Part shown: piece after piece, positions 14,361-22,911 of the stretch | How the letters are laid out: each line of letters begins with the position of its first letter | How positions within the stretch are numbered: position 1 is the first letter of the stretch | DNA from: Microbacterium lemovicicum | Lineage (GTDB): Bacteria; Actinomycetota; Actinomycetes; Actinomycetales; Microbacteriaceae | Reading direction: 5' to 3' | Assembly (NCBI RefSeq): GCF_003991875.1 | Contig: NZ_CP031423.1 | Location: 124,001 to 188,000 of the forward strand | DNA: 64,000 nt | Position numbers and translations under genes: made by a program | The notes under the pieces: model-generated | Seen by the model: only the letters and a program-made list of their open reading frames with translations | The model's database searches: none | What the model was told of the DNA's origin: nothing

Positions 14361-17300
14361 GTGTCGAATCTCGCCCTCCTGAGCCTGCGGAACCGCGCGC
14401 TCATCGCCCTCATCACGATCGTCGCGGCGATCTTCGGCGGCATCGCGCTGACCAGCCTGAAGCAGGAGCTCATCCCGTCGATCGAGTTCCCGCAGCTGGC
14501 GATCGTCTCGAACTACCCCGGCGCGTCGCCCGAGGTGGTCGAGAACGACGTGTCGACGCCGATCGAGACGGCGATCCAGGGCGTTCCGGGCCTCGAGTCC
14601 AGCAGCGCGACGAGCACGACGAACGCCTCGATCGTGTCGGCGTCGTTCACCTACGGCACCGATCTGGCGACCGCAGAGCAGAAGATCCTCCAGGCGATCA
14701 ACCGCATCCAGAGCACCCTGCCCAGCGGCGTCGAGCCGAACGTCATCTCGGCGAGCTTCGACGACTTCCCCGTGATCCAGCTCGCCGTCACGGGCTACAG
14801 CGACGAGAAGACGATCCAGCAGCAGCTCGAGGCCTCGGTGCTGCCCGAGCTGCAGGACGTCGCCGGCGTCAACGCGGCGCAGATCGTCGGCGGCCAGGGC
14901 TCGCGCGTCACGATCACGCCCGATCAGACCGCGCTCGCCGCGGCCGGCTACTCCACACAGGCGATCCGCGACGTGCTCGACCAGAACGGCGTGCTGTTCC
15001 CGGGCGGGACGATCACCGAGGGCGACCAGACCCTGACGGTGCAGACCGGATTGAAGATCACGACGCTCGACGAGCTGTCCGCACTCCCGCTGGTGCCCAC
15101 CGACGCGCAGCAGCTCCAGGCCGGAGCCCTCACACTCGGCCAGGTGGCCTCCGTCACGCAGGACACCGACCCGGTCACCTCGATCTCGCGGGTTAACGGC
15201 GAGCCCGCCCTCACGGTCGCCGTGACCAAGCTCCCCGCCGCCAACACCGTCGACGTCTCGCGCGGCGTGCTGGCCGCCATCCCCGACCTCGAGCAGTCCC
15301 TCGGCGGAGCGACGTTCACCGTCGTGTTCGACCAGGCGCCCTACATCCAGCAGTCCATCGACTCGCTCGCCCAGGAGGGGCTCCTCGGGCTCGTCTTCGC
15401 GGTGCTGGTGATCCTGCTCTTCCTGCTCTCGGTGCGCTCCACCCTGGTCACGGCGATCTCGATCCCGACCAGCGTGCTGATCACCTTCATCGGCATCCAG
15501 GCGTTCGGGTACTCGCTCAACATCCTCACGCTCGGCGCGCTCACCATCGCCATCGGGCGCGTGGTCGACGACTCCATCGTCGTGATCGAGAACATCAAGC
15601 GGCACTACGTCGGCGACGCCGACAAGCTCGCCTCGATCAAGCTCGCGGTGCGCGAGGTCGCGGCCGCCATCACCGCGTCGACGATCACGACGGTCGCGGT
15701 GTTCCTGCCGATCGCCTTCGTCGGCGACGTCACGGGCGAGCTCTTCCGTCCGTTCGCGCTGACCGTGACCATCGCCATGGTCGCCTCGCTGTTCGTGGCG
15801 CTGACGATCGTGCCGGTGCTGGCCTTCTGGCTGCTGCGGCCGGGCAAGGTCGCGCGCGACGCACAGGGCGCGCCCATCGACGCCGAGTCTCCGGATGCCG
15901 CGCCGACGCGCCTGCAGAAGGCCTACCTCCCGATCCTGCGCTGGACGCTGCGTCACTCGGCCATCACGCTGATCGCCGCCGTCGTCGTGCTCGGCGGCAC
16001 CATCGCCGTGGCACCGCTGATGAAGACGAACTTCCTCGGCGACTCCGGCCAGAACACCTTCACCATGACCCAGGACGTCGGCCCGGCGCCGAGCCTCGAT
16101 GCGGAGGACGCCGCATCCAAGGGCGTGGAGGAGAAGCTGCGGGCCATCGACGGCGTCGAGAACGTGCAGGTGTCGATCGGCTCGAGCGGCTCGGCCCTGC
16201 GCGACGCGTTCAGCGGCGGCTCCTCCGGCATCACCTACTCGATCACGACCGACTCCGGCGTCGATCAGGTCGCTCTGCGCGAGCGCGTGCAGGAGGAGGT
16301 GTCGGCGATACCGGATGCCGGCACCTTCACCGTCGCGGGATCCGGCGGCGGATTCGGCTCGAGCGACATCGCCATCGACGTGTCGGCGCCCGACCAGCAG
16401 AGCCTCCAGGACGCCACGGACGCCGTGCTGTCCGCCGTCAGCGGGCAGGCCGGCATCGGCCAAGTGACGAGCAATCTCGCCGCCTCCCTCCCCTACATCG
16501 CCGTGCAGGTCGATCGGGCGAAGGCGGCGGGTCTCGGCCTGTCGGAGGTCGCGGTCGGCGGCATCGTCTCGGGCGCCATGCAGCCGCAGCGGATCGGGAC
16601 CGTCGAGATCGACGGCACCGGTCTCACCGTCTACCTCGCCGCCTCGCAGGTCCCGCTGACGATCGACGAGCTGCGCGCTCTCAGCATTCCGTCGGCCTCC
16701 GGTGCGCTGACGCTGGGCGACGTCGCGACGGTGCAGCAGAGCGAGGGCCCGACGTCGGTGACCACCGAGCGCGGCCAGCGGACGGCGACGATCACCGCCA
16801 CGCCCTCAGGCAACGACCTCAACGCCGCCTCCGCCACGGTGCGCACCGCGCTCGCCGACACGGAGCTGCCCACGGGTGCACGCGCCGAGGTCGGCGGCGT
16901 GCTCTCGCAGCAGCAGGACGCCTTCTCGCAGCTCGGGCTGGCGCTCCTCGCGGCAATCCTCATCGTCTACATCGTGATGGTGGCGACCTTCAAGTCGCTG
17001 CGTCAGCCGCTGCTGCTGCTGGTGTCGGTGCCGTTCGCCGCGACCGGCGCGATTCTGCTGCAGATCGCGACCGGCGTGCCGCTGGGCGTCGCGTCGCTGA
17101 TCGGCGTGCTGATGCTGATCGGCATCGTCGTGACGAACGCGATCGTGCTCGTGGACCTCGTGAACCAGTACCGCTCGCGCGGCCTGTCGGCGCACGACGC
17201 CACGATCGCCGGCGGCTCACGCAGGCTCCGGCCCATCCTCATGACGGCGCTGGCGACGATCTTCGCGCTGACGCCCATGGCCCTCGGCATCACCGGCCAC

Positions 17301-17858
17301 GGCGGGTTCATCTCCCAGCCGCTGGCGATCGTCGTGATCGGCGGACTGATCTCCTCGACCGTCCTGACCCTGGTGGTGCTGCCGACGCTCTACAACCTGG
17401 TCGAGGGGGCGCGCGAGCGCAGGACCGCCCGCAGGCGCGGCGATCGCGAGGCAGCCGGCGGCGTCGACCTCGACGGCCTCGACGGCGGACGTGTCATCGC
17501 GGGCGTGCCCGGGACGCGCCGGGAGAGGCGCATCCTCGAGACGGACGACCGCAGGCGCACGACGTCATCGGTCGCCGTCGTCGAGCACGACGACGAGGGC
17601 GTGACGGATGCCGCGGCACCGACGGTCGCGACCGGCGACGATGCAGCGGCGACCGGCGCGACCACGACGGGCACGGCGCCGACTGGTGCGCGAACGGCGG
17701 CGACCGGCTCGGGGATCGACGTCAGCAGCGCGGGCACGGCCGGGACCGGCGCGGACAGCGCGGTCGTGGACGCCTCCGAGGCGACGACGTCGGGCGCGGT
17801 GGACGACACGCGCGAGCCGCGGAGCGGGACCGACGCCGACGGCGACGCCACGACGTAG
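14361..17858 (+). CDS. RND superfamily efflux transporter (AcrB/SwrC-like)
   Basis: A 1165-residue AcrB-type transporter in a Gram-positive context. It has 12 predicted helices in the 1+5+1+5 plan with two large extracytoplasmic loops. Signatures include LKQELIPSIEFPQLAIVSNYPGASPEVVE (porter domain start), IGRVVDDSIVVIENIKRH (helix 4 with the two proton-relay Asp) and ITASTITTVAVFLPIAFVGD (helix 5-6). A Gly/Ala/Thr-rich hydrophilic tail of about 150 residues follows the last helix and is unusual. The start is GTG 14361 after AAGGTCGACC. The substrate is unknown, and no membrane-fusion protein gene adjoins. The last 469 bases overlap the antisense DUF998 gene. Confidence 0.93.
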   Translation: MSNLALLSLRNRALIALITIVAAIFGGIALTSLKQELIPSIEFPQLAIVSNYPGASPEVVENDVSTPIETAIQGVPGLESSSATSTTNASIVSASFTYGTDLATAEQKILQAINRIQSTLPSGVEPNVISASFDDFPVIQLAVTGYSDEKTIQQQLEASVLPELQDVAGVNAAQIVGGQGSRVTITPDQTALAAAGYSTQAIRDVLDQNGVLFPGGTITEGDQTLTVQTGLKITTLDELSALPLVPTDAQQLQAGALTLGQVASVTQDTDPVTSISRVNGEPALTVAVTKLPAANTVDVSRGVLAAIPDLEQSLGGATFTVVFDQAPYIQQSIDSLAQEGLLGLVFAVLVILLFLLSVRSTLVTAISIPTSVLITFIGIQAFGYSLNILTLGALTIAIGRVVDDSIVVIENIKRHYVGDADKLASIKLAVREVAAAITASTITTVAVFLPIAFVGDVTGELFRPFALTVTIAMVASLFVALTIVPVLAFWLLRPGKVARDAQGAPIDAESPDAAPTRLQKAYLPILRWTLRHSAITLIAAVVVLGGTIAVAPLMKTNFLGDSGQNTFTMTQDVGPAPSLDAEDAASKGVEEKLRAIDGVENVQVSIGSSGSALRDAFSGGSSGITYSITTDSGVDQVALRERVQEEVSAIPDAGTFTVAGSGGGFGSSDIAIDVSAPDQQSLQDATDAVLSAVSGQAGIGQVTSNLAASLPYIAVQVDRAKAAGLGLSEVAVGGIVSGAMQPQRIGTVEIDGTGLTVYLAASQVPLTIDELRALSIPSASGALTLGDVATVQQSEGPTSVTTERGQRTATITATPSGNDLNAASATVRTALADTELPTGARAEVGGVLSQQQDAFSQLGLALLAAILIVYIVMVATFKSLRQPLLLLVSVPFAATGAILLQIATGVPLGVASLIGVLMLIGIVVTNAIVLVDLVNQYRSRGLSAHDATIAGGSRRLRPILMTALATIFALTPMALGITGHGGFISQPLAIVVIGGLISSTVLTLVVLPTLYNLVEGARERRTARRRGDREAAGGVDLDGLDGGRVIAGVPGTRRERRILETDDRRRTTSSVAVVEHDDEGVTDAAAPTVATGDDAAATGATTTGTAPTGARTAATGSGIDVSSAGTAGTGADSAVVDASEATTSGAVDDTREPRSGTDADGDATT

Positions 17859-18712
17859 GTCGCGGAGGTCGCGGCGGGAGCGCCGACCGCGGACCACACG
17901 AAAGTGCGCGCGGCGTCGGCGGTGACGACGGGCGCCGCGGCGACGATCGACAGGCCGCGGCGCAGACGGCGGCGGGCGGCGCGCTCGGTGGTGCGGGCGG
18001 GCGCCATGTGGCCGAAGAACAGCCAGAGCCAGAGGAACATCGACGCGAAGGCGATGAATTCGAAAAGCGTGAGGTTGATGACGCCGCACGTCATGATGAC
18101 GAATCCGCCGACGAGGAGGATGCCGGTCGGCACGTTCTTCAGCACGAGGCGGCGACGCAGGCCGGGCACGTAGATGGGCGTGACGATCAGCAGCACGAGG
18201 AACGAGAACGTGATGCCGAGCGCGGCCAGGTCGTGCACGGGCTTGACCGTGTTGATCGGCACGAGACCGACGACGGCGAGATGGAGACCGAGGGAGGCGA
18301 TGAGGCCCGACACGAGCGCGGGGCCGCGACGGTGGGTGCGGCGGCGCGCGGAGTGCTCGCGCATCTCCTGCCGGACGCGGCGGGAGAGCAGGAAGATCAG
18401 GATGCCGGCGGCGAGCAGCGTGGTGTTGAACGAGAAGCCCGAGAACACCGCGACGGTGCCGAGCTGGCTGAAGTAGAGGTACCACCACTGGTGGTCGGGA
18501 GCCGTGAGGATGGCCGTGCCGATGCCGGCGACGAGCAGCACGGAGATGCCGACGAAGAGCTGGACGGCCGGGGTGCGCTCGGGGTCGGCTCGCGGGTGCA
18601 GGCCGACGGCGGTCGCCGGAAGCGGCTCCGCCACCGTCGCCATCGGGGCGCGCTCAGCGGTCGCCGGATGCGGAGGATGGCCGGGGGCCGTCGGAGAGAG
18701 AACCAGAGTCAT
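17390..18712 (-). CDS. DUF998 family membrane protein with antisense-encoded tail
   Basis: A 440-residue product. Residues about 50-245 form a six-helix DUF998 membrane domain (QLFVGISVLLVAGIGTAILT, HQWWYLYFSQLGT, GVINLTLFEFIAFASMFLWLWLFFGHM). Beyond that, about 190 residues are Ala/Val/Ser/Pro-rich without recognisable fold. No stop occurs until 17390, so the last 155 codons lie antisense to the RND gene. Codons there keep a high G/C third position until about 17550, then look like shadow coding. DUF998 function is unknown. Either the tail is genuine or an ancestral stop near residue 250-285 was lost. Confidence 0.75.
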   Translation of the reverse strand: MTLVLSPTAPGHPPHPATAERAPMATVAEPLPATAVGLHPRADPERTPAVQLFVGISVLLVAGIGTAILTAPDHQWWYLYFSQLGTVAVFSGFSFNTTLLAAGILIFLLSRRVRQEMREHSARRRTHRRGPALVSGLIASLGLHLAVVGLVPINTVKPVHDLAALGITFSFLVLLIVTPIYVPGLRRRLVLKNVPTGILLVGGFVIMTCGVINLTLFEFIAFASMFLWLWLFFGHMAPARTTERAARRRLRRGLSIVAAAPVVTADAARTFVWSAVGAPAATSATYVVASPSASVPLRGSRVSSTAPDVVASEASTTALSAPVPAVPALLTSIPEPVAAVRAPVGAVPVVVAPVAAASSPVATVGAAASVTPSSSCSTTATDDVVRLRSSVSRMRLSRRVPGTPAMTRPPSRPSRSTPPAASRSPRLRAVLRSRAPSTRL

Positions 18713-18890
18713 TCGTGCACCACTTCGCCAACAGTGCTCCGATCAAGGATTCCCCTCGACGCCTCTCGCCGAATCCGTGGTCGGGGCCACTGATCGATCG
18801 TTAGTCGTCCCCAGTGCGACTCTTAGCCCAGACAATACCGGATTCCCCTGAATATTCCGCTAGCGATTGCTCCGGACCGGTGTGCATTCC

Positions 18891-19847
18891 CTACCAGTGA
18901 TCGATGGGGGGAGTATGCTCCACCCCCCATTCCAGCTTCCAGGTCTCGCCGGGTGCCAGCCAGCGGAGGTGCTGACCGGAGTTGAACGCGTCCGGCGGTG
19001 CGGTCATCGGCTCGAGCGCGAGGGCGAGCTCATGGCCGGGATAGGTGTTCATCGTGAACACCTGCACGTGGTTGAACCCGGCGCCGAGCCAGAGGGTGAC
19101 CCGCTGCCCGTCGGGCGCCTCGAGGGCGCAGCGGACCCGGTCGTCGTCGTCACGGGCGATCTCGCCGTAGGCCACGTTGAGGTCGAGATCGCCCACGCGG
19201 CGAGGAGCGCGCAGGTCGTTGACCGCATCGACCGGGCGCTCGGCGATCGGGAGCAGCCGGTCGTCGAGCTCGAAGAACGACGACGCGGGGACCGTCAGCG
19301 CGAGGTCGGCCGTGTCGACGCCGCCGAGGCAGAAGTAGGGGTGGATGCCGAGGGCAGTCGGCGCGTCCTCGCGTCCGACGTTCGTGAGCCGGTGGACGGC
19401 GGCGATGCCGTCCGATGTCGCGGTGTACTGCACGGTCGTCTCGAGGTGGAAGGGGTAGCCGGTCTGCGGGAAGACCGTCGCCGCGAGGGTGACGGAGGAT
19501 GCCGTCGCCGACATGTCGGCCGCGGCATCCGTCGGCTGATAGGGCATGAACCGCAGGAGCCCGTGCGAGGCGCTGCCGGTCTTCGGCTCGGTGATGGGCA
19601 GCTGCCGGGTCTCGCCGCGCTGTGTCCACCTGCCGTCGCGGATGCGGTTCGGCCACGGCACGAGCGTGATGCCCGAGGCCGACGGGGTGGGCACGTCGTC
19701 GGGATACGGCGGGATGAGCGCTCTTCCATCGACCTCGAGGGAGCGGAGGGATGCTCCGACCTGCGCCACCTGGGCGGTCACCCGTCCGTCGGGCGAGACG
19801 AGGTGGAAGCGCCGGCCGGTCGGGTCGGCGGGGATGGATGTCGTCAT
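18891..19847 (-). CDS. Aldose 1-epimerase family protein
   Basis: A 318-residue galactose-mutarotase-like protein (aldose or glucose-6-phosphate epimerase superfamily), a beta-sandwich enzyme interconverting sugar anomers. Supporting segments: VGASLRSLEVDG, PYPDDVPTPSASGITLVPWPNRIRDGRW (substrate Arg), SHGLLRF (catalytic His), ALGIHPYFCLGG (second His) and the C-terminal LALEPMTAPPDAFNSGQHLRWLAPGE (catalytic Glu). ATG 19847 comes 2 bases after the stop of the upstream monooxygenase-like gene, so the two are one operon. The sugar specificity is unclear. Confidence 0.9.
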   Translation of the reverse strand: MTTSIPADPTGRRFHLVSPDGRVTAQVAQVGASLRSLEVDGRALIPPYPDDVPTPSASGITLVPWPNRIRDGRWTQRGETRQLPITEPKTGSASHGLLRFMPYQPTDAAADMSATASSVTLAATVFPQTGYPFHLETTVQYTATSDGIAAVHRLTNVGREDAPTALGIHPYFCLGGVDTADLALTVPASSFFELDDRLLPIAERPVDAVNDLRAPRRVGDLDLNVAYGEIARDDDDRVRCALEAPDGQRVTLWLGAGFNHVQVFTMNTYPGHELALALEPMTAPPDAFNSGQHLRWLAPGETWKLEWGVEHTPPIDHW

Positions 19848-19849
19848 GA

Positions 19850-20458
19850 TCACCTCTGCAGCCACGGCCGGAGCAGCCGTGTCACCCAGGGTAGGACCAG
19901 GTACGTCATCACGGGGGTGAGCAGGACGGTCGTCAGCAGCACGCGGACGACCAGCGGCCATTCGACGAACCCCGGCACGAAGCCCAGCAGCCAGGAGGCG
20001 AGGAGGTTGACGGGGAAGAAGCCGAGCCAGATCGTCACCGCCTGCTTCCACCGCGGGGGCGCCGCCGGGATGGGCTGCACGATCGGCCCGGTGGTCGCGG
20101 CCTCCAGCGGAGAGCCGGCCGTCCGCGACTCGACGTGCGTCGCGAACGGGGCGTCGAACCAGCCCTCGATGCCGCTGCGCCGCTCGACGCGCACCTCGCG
20201 CGCGAAGGGGCGGCCCGAATCGAGCCACCAGCTGCGCTGCGTCGACTGCTCCCACGCCTCGAGCGTCGGGATGTCGCGGAAGCGGTAGAGCATGTACCAG
20301 AGGTCGCTGCCTTCGCCCGCGCGCACCCACCCCGACCCGAGGAAGCCGTCGAACGCTGCCGCGAGGTCGGTTCCCGCCTGCATCCAGGTCGTCGCGACCG
20401 ACGCCTGCTCCGGATCGATGCGCCGCTCGATGGCGACGGTGATGGGGGCATCTGTCAT
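19850..20458 (-). CDS. ABM-domain protein with C-terminal membrane anchor
   Basis: A 202-residue protein. Residues 1-100 form an antibiotic-biosynthesis-monooxygenase (ferredoxin-like) domain (PITVAIERRIDPEQASVATTWMQAG, GSDLWYMLYRFRDIPTLEAWEQS). Residues about 130-202 contain two membrane helices (AVTIWLGFFPVNLLASWLL and VLLTTVLLTPVMTYLVLPWVT). This fusion is common in actinobacterial proteins of unknown substrate. TGGAAT (minus strand, 20470 to 20465) ends 6 bases before ATG 20458, so the transcript is likely leaderless. The epimerase gene follows 2 bases after the stop. Confidence 0.85.
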   Translation of the reverse strand: MTDAPITVAIERRIDPEQASVATTWMQAGTDLAAAFDGFLGSGWVRAGEGSDLWYMLYRFRDIPTLEAWEQSTQRSWWLDSGRPFAREVRVERRSGIEGWFDAPFATHVESRTAGSPLEAATTGPIVQPIPAAPPRWKQAVTIWLGFFPVNLLASWLLGFVPGFVEWPLVVRVLLTTVLLTPVMTYLVLPWVTRLLRPWLQR

Positions 20459-20769
20459 GCGTCCATTCCATCCGATCCGGCTCCGCCATCGTTGCACGGG
20501 TTCTCAGGGTTCGGGGAGGGGTCTCCGCTACCATGGAGAGTCGGCTCCGGACACCGCGGGCCAACCGCGGATGCTTTTGTGAGTCCCAGCGGGCCGATGG
20601 TGGGGGCGCATCCGCCCCGACGACCATCCAGTGAACGGCCCCCGCCGGCCAGCAGCGTCCGGCATGCTCCTCTGCTTCTGCCTCAAGAAGCCGCTCGCGT
20701 CTGCGCGTGCATCCACTCCCCTGCGGAGTCTCGGAGTGCTGTTCCTGCTTTGTGAGAACAGGAAGAACA
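20459..20769 (+). other. 311-bp gap: long structured leader of the DEAD-box helicase gene
   Basis: The gap holds the leaderless promoter of the divergent ABM gene (20465-20470) and a candidate -10 TACCAT (20529-20534) for the helicase. Transcription from there gives a leader of about 230 nt. It contains GATGGT-GG-GGCG (20596-20608) pairing with CGCC-CC-ACCATC (20613-20628), a two-part stem with a CATC loop. Long leaders are typical of cold-inducible RNA helicase genes and allow autoregulation. I see no convincing ORF and no known riboswitch. Confidence 0.55.
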
Positions 20770-22902
20770 ATGGCTAACCCCAAGAAGAAGACCTCCACCG
20801 GACGACCGAACTTCGAGCCGCGCTACGGCGAGAAGAAGTCGTCGTACCAGGACCGCAAGCGCTTCAACGGCGCTGCCGCCGCCGGCGGCGAGGCGGGCGG
20901 CTCCGCCCGCTCCGGTGCCCCTGCCCGCTCCGGTGCCCCCGCCCGCTCGGGCGGCTCGAAGGCGGGCTGGGCGAAGCCCGCATCGGCGAAGGGCGGCGCG
21001 GCCAAGGCCGGCAGCCGCAGCGCCGGCCACCGCGGCTACCGCTCCGAGGAGGAGGGCGCGGCGCCCAAGGCCCGCTGGACCTCCAACCAGCGCGCCGGGC
21101 GCGACGAGGCGCGGGGCATCCGCGACCACGCCTCCCGCCCCGCGGGCGCGGGTGCGGGCGCGCGCAGCTTCGACGACCGTCCGCGTCGTGACGATCGCCC
21201 CGCGCGCAGCTTCGACGACCGTCCCCGTCGTGATGATCGTCCGGCTCGCTCGTTCGATGAGCGTCCGGCGCGTCGGGATGATCGCCCCGCGCGCTCGTTC
21301 GACGAGCGTCCGGCGCGTCGTGATGATCGCCCCGCGCGCTCGTTCGACGAGCGCCCCGCCCGTCGTGATGATCGTCCGGCTCGGTCGTTCGATGAGCGCC
21401 ACGCCCGTCGTGATGAACGTCCGGCTCGGTCGTTCGACGAGCGCCCCGCCCGTCGTGACGACCGTCCCGCCCGTCGTGACGAGCGTCCCGCCCGTCCGTT
21501 CGCCGACCGTCCGGCGCGTCCGTTCAACGACCGCCCGGCCCGCTCGGCCGGCGATCGCCCCGCGCGCCACGACGACCGCCCGGCCCGTCGTGACGACCGG
21601 CCCTCGCGTTCGTGGGACGACAAGGCCCGCACGGCCGGCACGCACCGCGACGCGGTCGACGTCGTCCACGAGCGCCTGCAGGCGCAGGCCATCCAGGCCG
21701 AGGAGACCACCGAGATCGGCTGGACCGACCTCGGTCTGGGGCAGAACATCGCCGGCGTCCTCGTGGACCTCGGCGCTCCGACTCCGTTCCCGATCCAGGC
21801 CGCGACCATCCCCGAGGTGCTCGCCGGTCGCGACATCCTGGCCCGCGGCCGCACCGGCTCCGGCAAGACCATCGCCTTCGGCGCACCGCTCGTCGAGCGC
21901 GTGCTCCGCTCACAGGGCGGCGGACGACGCGAGTACGGCCGTCGGCCGCGCGCGCTGATCCTCGCGCCGACGCGCGAGCTCGCGCTGCAGATCGACGGCA
22001 CCGTGCAGCCCATCGCCCGCAGCGTGGGCCTGTTCACGACGCAGATCTACGGCGGCGTGCCCCAGGGCCGTCAGATCGGAGCGCTCCGCAAGGGCGTCGA
22101 CATCGTCATCGGCACGCCCGGCCGCATCGAGGACCTCATCGATCAGCGCAAGCTCGACCTGTCCGACGTCCGCGTCGTCGTGATCGACGAGGCCGACCAC
22201 ATGAGCGAGCTCGGCTTCCTCGAGCCGCTCCAGCGCATCCTGCGCCACACGCCCGGCGGCAGCCAGAAGCTGCTGTTCTCGGCCACGCTCGACCGCGAGG
22301 TGGCTGCCGTCGTCGACGAGTTCCTCGAGAACCCGGCCGTCTACGAGGTCGCGGGCGAGACCCAGGAGACCGGCACGATCGACCATCGCGTGCTCGTGAT
22401 CGACCACCGCGAGAAGGGCGAGATCCTCCGCCGCCTCGTCGATCGCGACGGCAAGACGCTCGTGTTCGCGCGCACCCGCGCCTACGCGGAGATGCTCGCC
22501 GACGACCTCGCCGACGCCGGCATCCCCGCAGTCGCCCTCCACGGCGACCTCAACCAGGCCAAGCGCACCCGCAACCTCGAGCGTCTGACCTCGGGCCGCG
22601 TGCGCGTGCTCGTCGCCACGGATGTCGCGGCCCGCGGCATCCACGTCGACGACATCGATCTCGTGGTCCAGGCCGACGCGCCCGACGAGTACAAGACGTA
22701 CCTGCACCGCTCCGGCCGCACCGGTCGCGCGGGCGCGGTCGGACGCGTGGTCACGCTGATCCCGCGTCAGCGCCGCCGTCGCATGACCGAGATGCTCGAG
22801 CGCGCCGAGATCGACGCGCCGTTCGAGGAGGCCCGCGTCGGCGACGACGTGATCGACGAGCTGGCCGGCACCCTGCCGACCGACGCCGAGCTCACCCGCT
22901 GA
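20770..22902 (+). CDS. DEAD-box RNA helicase with long repetitive N terminus
   Basis: A 710-residue ATP-dependent RNA helicase. The core (from about residue 315) shows all motifs: Q motif PTPFPIQ, I GRTGSGKT, Ia APTRELALQ, Ib GTPGR, II VIDEADHM, III SATL, IV VFARTR, V VATDVAARGIHVDDI, VI HRSGRTGRAG. The first 300 residues are disordered and basic; residues about 130-281 consist of tandem 14-15-residue units such as RSFDERPARRDDRPA. Such tails usually sit at the C terminus. They drive RNA binding and condensate formation in other helicases. ATG 20770 follows AGGAAG. A likely role is in ribosome assembly or RNA decay, especially in the cold. Confidence 0.95.
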   Translation: MANPKKKTSTGRPNFEPRYGEKKSSYQDRKRFNGAAAAGGEAGGSARSGAPARSGAPARSGGSKAGWAKPASAKGGAAKAGSRSAGHRGYRSEEEGAAPKARWTSNQRAGRDEARGIRDHASRPAGAGAGARSFDDRPRRDDRPARSFDDRPRRDDRPARSFDERPARRDDRPARSFDERPARRDDRPARSFDERPARRDDRPARSFDERHARRDERPARSFDERPARRDDRPARRDERPARPFADRPARPFNDRPARSAGDRPARHDDRPARRDDRPSRSWDDKARTAGTHRDAVDVVHERLQAQAIQAEETTEIGWTDLGLGQNIAGVLVDLGAPTPFPIQAATIPEVLAGRDILARGRTGSGKTIAFGAPLVERVLRSQGGGRREYGRRPRALILAPTRELALQIDGTVQPIARSVGLFTTQIYGGVPQGRQIGALRKGVDIVIGTPGRIEDLIDQRKLDLSDVRVVVIDEADHMSELGFLEPLQRILRHTPGGSQKLLFSATLDREVAAVVDEFLENPAVYEVAGETQETGTIDHRVLVIDHREKGEILRRLVDRDGKTLVFARTRAYAEMLADDLADAGIPAVALHGDLNQAKRTRNLERLTSGRVRVLVATDVAARGIHVDDIDLVVQADAPDEYKTYLHRSGRTGRAGAVGRVVTLIPRQRRRRMTEMLERAEIDAPFEEARVGDDVIDELAGTLPTDAELTR

Positions 22903-22911
22903 GCGACGTCC

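Noticed and set aside
13707..16463. 918-residue open frame antisense to the RND transporter gene
   Set aside because: It mirrors the codon pattern of the plus-strand gene, has no domain or start signal, and is rich in Arg, Asp and Gly runs typical of shadow frames in GC-rich DNA.
21163..21612. Regular 42-45-bp repeats that could suggest a CRISPR or minisatellite locus
   Set aside because: The repeats are in frame within the DEAD-box helicase gene, have no unique spacers, and encode the RSFDERPARRDDRPA-type units.
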